In this document: positions 60,687 to 64,000 of the stretch, in pieces
Position numbering within the stretch: the first letter of the stretch is position 1
Layout: each line of letters opens with the position of its first letter
Origin: Enterobacter kobei
Lineage (GTDB): Bacteria; Pseudomonadota; Gammaproteobacteria; Enterobacterales; Enterobacteriaceae
Assembly (NCBI RefSeq): GCF_018323985.1
Contig: NZ_AP024590.1
Coordinates: 4,340,001 to 4,404,000 of the forward strand
Reading direction: 5' to 3'
Length of the DNA stretch: 64,000 bases
Program-made: the position numbers and the translations under genes
The notes under the pieces: model-generated
Told to the model about the DNA's origin: nothing
Seen by the model: only the letters and a program-made list of their open reading frames with translations
The model's database searches: none

Positions 60687-62753
60687 CTGCAACAGCGAAA
60701 TATCCGCCACCTGCAGGAATAGCTCACGCAGTTTCGCCAGCAACGTCAGGCGGTTTATACGCACCTGCGCGTCATCGGCATTCACCATCACGCTTTCGAA
60801 GAACTCATCCACCGGCTCGCGCAGTGACGCCAGCTCGATCAATGCATCCTGATAACGGCCTTCTGCGAAGAACGGTTGCAGCTTATCGCGCATCACCGCC
60901 ACCTGCATGGCGAGGCGAATTTCCGCATCGTCTTTCAGCACCGAGGCGTGAACGTTATCGTTCAGCGGCTCGCTGGATTTCGCCAGGATGTTGGACACAC
61001 GTTTGTTGGCTGCTGCCAGCGCCGCCGCTTCGGAGAGCGTACGGAAGTGGGATACCGCCTTCATACGCGCATCGAAATCCGCCGGACGGGTCGGACGACG
61101 TGCCAGCACCGCCTGGATGGTATCCACGCTGTAGCCTTCGTCCTGATACCAGGCGCGGAAACGGCCCAGCATAAAGTCGATGACATCATCAGTGACGTTA
61201 GCGTTAGTCAGCTTATCGCCATACAGACGCACGGCTTCTTCGGTGAGGGTTTGCAGATCGAGAGTGAGGTTTTTCTCAACGATAATACGCAGCACACCTA
61301 ATGCAGCACGACGCAGCGCAAACGGATCTTTGTCGCCTTTCGGGTGCTGACCGATACCAAAGATACCTGCGAGGGTATCCATTTTATCGGCAATTGCCAC
61401 CGCACAGGCCACCAGGTTGGACGGCAGCGCATCACCGGCGAAACGCGGCTGATACTGCTCGTTCAGCGCTACGGCAACCTCTTCCGCTTCGCCATCGTGA
61501 CGCGCGTAGTGCATGCCCATCACGCCCTGGGTGTCGGTAAACTCGAACACCATGTTGGTCATCAGGTCGCACTTGGAGAGCAGGCCCGCACGTTCTGCGT
61601 GGCTGACATCTGCGCCAATCTGACCAGCGATCCAGCCCGCCAGCGCGGTAATGCGGTCAGTTTTGTCGCGCAGCGTACCGAGCTGTTGCTGGAACAGCAC
61701 GGTTTGCAGACGCGGCAGATTATCTTCCAGACGCTTTTTACGGTCGGTATTAAAGAAGAATTCTGCATCCGCCAGACGCGGGCGCACGACTTTCTCGTTA
61801 CCGGAAATAATTTGCTGCGGATCGCTGGACTCGATGTTCGCCACGAAGATGAAGTTCGGCAGCAGTTTGCCGTCCGCCGCGTAGACCGGGAAGTACTTCT
61901 GGTCACCCTTCATGGTGTACACCAGCGCTTCGGACGGTACCGCGAGGAATTTCTCTTCGAATTTCGCCGTCAGCACCACCGGCCATTCCACCAGCGAGGC
62001 GACTTCTTCCAGCAGGCTTTCGCTCAGATCGGCAACGCCGCCAATCTTACGCGCTGCATCTTCAGCGTCCGCTTTGATTTTGGCTTTACGACCTTCGTAA
62101 TCCGCCATCACTTTGCCGCGCTCCAGCAGGATCTGCGGATACTGATCGGCATTGTCGATAGTGAATTCCGGCTCGCCCATAAAGCGGTGACCACGGATCA
62201 CGCGATCGGCGGTAATGCCGAGGATGGTGGCCGGGATCACTTCATCGCCCAGCAGCAGTGTCAGGGTATGCACCGGACGCACGAAGTGCACGTCACTTGC
62301 GCCCCAGCGCATCAGTTTCGGGATCGGCAGTTTAGCAAGCGAGGTGGCAATCATGTTGGGCAGCAGCGCTTGCACGCTTTCGCCTTTCACATGGGCGCGA
62401 TAGAGCAACCATTCACCTTTGTCGGTGGTCAGACGCTCGGCCTGATCAACAGTAATACCGCAGCCGCGCGCCCAGCCTTCTGCCGCTTTGCTCGGTTTAC
62501 CTTCTGCATCAAACGCCTGGGAAATCGCCGGGCCGCGTTTTTCAACTTCGCGATCCGGTTGTGCCGCCGCGAGGCTGGCGATTTTCAGCGCCAGACGGCG
62601 CGGCGCGGCGAACCACTCCACGTTACCGTGTGCGATGCCAGCCGCATCCAGTTCTGCCGTCACGTTCGCAGCAAAGGACTCCGCCAGGCTGCGCAGGGCT
62701 TTTGGTGGCAGCTCTTCAGTGCCGAGTTCCACCAGAAAAGTTTTTTCAGACAT
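60684..62753 (-). CDS. glyS: glycyl-tRNA synthetase beta subunit GlyS
   Basis: The tRNA-binding beta chain of the heterotetrameric bacterial GlyRS, 689 residues as in E. coli. It starts MSEKTFLVELGTEELPPKAL and contains the HD-like domain around residues 320-450 (MHYARHDGEAEEVA) and a C-terminal DALR anticodon-binding domain (VNADDAQVRINRLTLLAKLRELFL). It lies 9 bp after glyQ and is translated with it. Confidence 0.98.
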   Translation of the reverse strand: MSEKTFLVELGTEELPPKALRSLAESFAANVTAELDAAGIAHGNVEWFAAPRRLALKIASLAAAQPDREVEKRGPAISQAFDAEGKPSKAAEGWARGCGITVDQAERLTTDKGEWLLYRAHVKGESVQALLPNMIATSLAKLPIPKLMRWGASDVHFVRPVHTLTLLLGDEVIPATILGITADRVIRGHRFMGEPEFTIDNADQYPQILLERGKVMADYEGRKAKIKADAEDAARKIGGVADLSESLLEEVASLVEWPVVLTAKFEEKFLAVPSEALVYTMKGDQKYFPVYAADGKLLPNFIFVANIESSDPQQIISGNEKVVRPRLADAEFFFNTDRKKRLEDNLPRLQTVLFQQQLGTLRDKTDRITALAGWIAGQIGADVSHAERAGLLSKCDLMTNMVFEFTDTQGVMGMHYARHDGEAEEVAVALNEQYQPRFAGDALPSNLVACAVAIADKMDTLAGIFGIGQHPKGDKDPFALRRAALGVLRIIVEKNLTLDLQTLTEEAVRLYGDKLTNANVTDDVIDFMLGRFRAWYQDEGYSVDTIQAVLARRPTRPADFDARMKAVSHFRTLSEAAALAAANKRVSNILAKSSEPLNDNVHASVLKDDAEIRLAMQVAVMRDKLQPFFAEGRYQDALIELASLREPVDEFFESVMVNADDAQVRINRLTLLAKLRELFLQVADISLLQ

Positions 62754-62762
62754 GGCCGCCTC

Positions 62763-63674
62763 TTATTTATTTCGGTTGCACAGCGGGAAGCCAAGGGCTT
62801 CACGGGACGCATAGTAAGCCTCTGCAACGGCTTTGGTCAGCGTGCGAATACGCAAAATGTAACGCTGACGTTCAGTCACGGAGATGGCTTTGCGCGCATC
62901 CAGCAAGTTAAAGCTGTGGGCGGCCTTCAGAATGCGCTCGTAAGCAGGCAGCGGCAGCGGGTTTTCCAGCGCCAGCAGCTGCTGCGCTTCTTTTTCATAC
63001 TGCTCGAAGCAGGTGAAAAGGAAATCGACGTCAGCGTATTCGAAGTTATAGGTGGATTGCTCCACTTCGTTCTGATGGAACACGTCGCCGTAGGTGGTTT
63101 TACCCAGCGGGCCGTCGCTCCAGACCAGGTCGTAAACGCTGTCCACGCCCTGAATGTACATGGCCAGACGTTCCAGTCCGTAGGTGATCTCACCGGTAAC
63201 CGGTTTGCATTCCAGACCGCCCACCTGCTGGAAGTAAGTGAACTGCGTCACTTCCATGCCGTTCAGCCACACTTCCCAGCCCAGACCCCAGGCACCCAGC
63301 GTCGGGTTTTCCCAGTTATCTTCGACGAAGCGAATATCGTGGATGGTCGGATCCATACCCAGTTCTTTCAGTGAACCGAGGTACAACTCCTGGATATTGT
63401 CCGGAGACGGCTTAATGACCACCTGAAACTGGTAGTAATGCTGTAAGCGGTTCGGGTTTTCGCCATAGCGACCATCGGTCGGGCGACGGGAAGGCTGCAC
63501 ATAGGCGGTTGCCATAGGCTCTGGCCCCAGCGCGCGCAGACAGGTCATCGGGTGTGAGGTGCCGGCGCCCACTTCCATGTCCAATGGTTGAACAATGGTG
63601 CAGCCCTGGCGAGCCCAGTAATCCTGTAAGGTCAGGATCAGGCCCTGGAAGGTCCTGGTATCAAACTTTTGCAT
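62763..63674 (-). CDS. glyQ: glycyl-tRNA synthetase alpha subunit GlyQ
   Basis: The catalytic alpha chain of GlyRS (class II aminoacyl-tRNA synthetase), 303 residues and almost identical to E. coli GlyQ. It makes glycyl-adenylate and charges tRNA-Gly. The start at MQKFDTRTFQGL matches E. coli; the frame extends 20 codons upstream without conservation. The region HYYQFQVVIKPSPDN (class II motif 2) and the YGLERLAMY motif 3 with its Arg are present. Confidence 0.98.
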   Translation of the reverse strand: MQKFDTRTFQGLILTLQDYWARQGCTIVQPLDMEVGAGTSHPMTCLRALGPEPMATAYVQPSRRPTDGRYGENPNRLQHYYQFQVVIKPSPDNIQELYLGSLKELGMDPTIHDIRFVEDNWENPTLGAWGLGWEVWLNGMEVTQFTYFQQVGGLECKPVTGEITYGLERLAMYIQGVDSVYDLVWSDGPLGKTTYGDVFHQNEVEQSTYNFEYADVDFLFTCFEQYEKEAQQLLALENPLPLPAYERILKAAHSFNLLDARKAISVTERQRYILRIRTLTKAVAEAYYASREALGFPLCNRNK

Positions 63675-63788
63675 AGTATTTCGTGCTGGATACGGTGGAT
63701 TTAAGGAAGCCGCCAGTATACCCGTTGACCGCAAGATATACAGTACGAAACGGGGTTGTTTAGGGAAAATTGGGTTTCCAGGGCGGCG

Positions 63789-64000
63789 TTAGCGCATGGA
63801 AAGGTGCGAAAACTGCCCGTCAGGATCGAAAGTACACACAAAACGTTCGTCGCGGGGCGTATAGCCACGCACTTCATAGCTCGCCTGAAATTGCACAAAT
63901 CCCGTGACCGCAATATTCTGCGCACCAGTATTGTAGCGGTGGGCGGCATTCTCCTTGCACAGCTGCTCCATCGACAGCGAATGCGTGGGCGTTACCTTCG
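63789..64000 (-). CDS. ysaB: lipoprotein YsaB, N-terminus beyond the window
   Basis: The C-terminal ~70 residues of a small secreted protein matching E. coli YsaB (99 residues): the tail KVTPTHSLSMEQLCKENAA, RYNTGAQNI, SYEVRGYTPRDERFVCTFD and the final FSHLSMR. The frame stays open to the right edge, and the predicted lipobox lies beyond it. It stands upstream of glyQ on the same strand, 114 bp away. Function unknown. Confidence 0.85.
   Translation of the reverse strand, partial: KVTPTHSLSMEQLCKENAAHRYNTGAQNIAVTGFVQFQASYEVRGYTPRDERFVCTFDPDGQFSHLSMR

Noticed and set aside
61344..63374. A 676-codon open frame opposite glyS and glyQ
   Set aside because: Antisense to two nearly invariant genes, spans their junction, no family resemblance.

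Overview
The window is chromosomal DNA of an enterobacterium close to Enterobacter, Lelliottia, Leclercia or Kosakonia. Nearly every gene has an obvious E. coli K-12 counterpart in the same order (yhjG, pdeH, kdgK, yhjJ, dctA, pdeK, bcs genes, dpp operon, proK, eptB, yhjX, yhjY, tag, yiaC, bisC, yiaD, ghrB, yiaF, yiaG, cspA, glyS, glyQ, ysaB). The genus is an inference. I see no prophage, insertion sequence, CRISPR array or rRNA.

Layout. 1-3354: a three-gene ABC importer (binding protein, fused permease, ATPase cut by the left edge). 3451-12259: AsmA-like YhjG, the c-di-GMP phosphodiesterase PdeH with a textbook sigma-28 promoter, KdgK, the M16-like YhjJ, the C4-dicarboxylate carrier DctA, and a PdeK homologue that has lost its GGDEF domain. 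12359-25456: an E. coli-type cellulose locus, bcsRQABC on the minus strand and bcsEFG on the plus strand, but with no bcsZ between bcsB and bcsC. 25511-36752: a complete second cellulose operon of the type I kind (a proline-rich BcsO-like protein, then bcsQ, A, B, C, D, Z), tightly overlapped on the minus strand; its last gene is the only bcsZ here. 37190-42926: the dipeptide importer dppABCDF. 42927-43898: long non-coding DNA with an 82-bp-period REP array, then proK (tRNA-Pro CGG) with its promoter and terminator. 43990-52389: EptB, YhjX with a tandem activator site, YhjY, Tag, YiaC, BisC, YiaD. 52476-57654: a 2-ketogluconate module (LacI-type regulator, palindromic operator, KguE/KguK/KguT-like genes) placed directly in front of ghrB. 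57726-64000: cspA with its cold-box leader, yiaF, yiaG, an alpha/beta hydrolase, glyS, glyQ and the start-truncated ysaB.

How the genes work together. The centre is a c-di-GMP and cellulose region: two complete synthase/export sets (each BcsA has a PilZ domain), the c-di-GMP receptor BcsE, the cellulose phosphoethanolamine transferase BcsG and two EAL phosphodiesterases lie within about 31 kb. KdgK, the kgu genes and GhrB handle sugar acids (2-keto-3-deoxygluconate, 2-ketogluconate). DctA, Dpp and YhjX cover dicarboxylate, peptide and probably pyruvate-linked uptake. Most novelty lies in the reworking of the cellulose locus, the domain-deleted PdeK, the relocated cspA and the kgu insertion.
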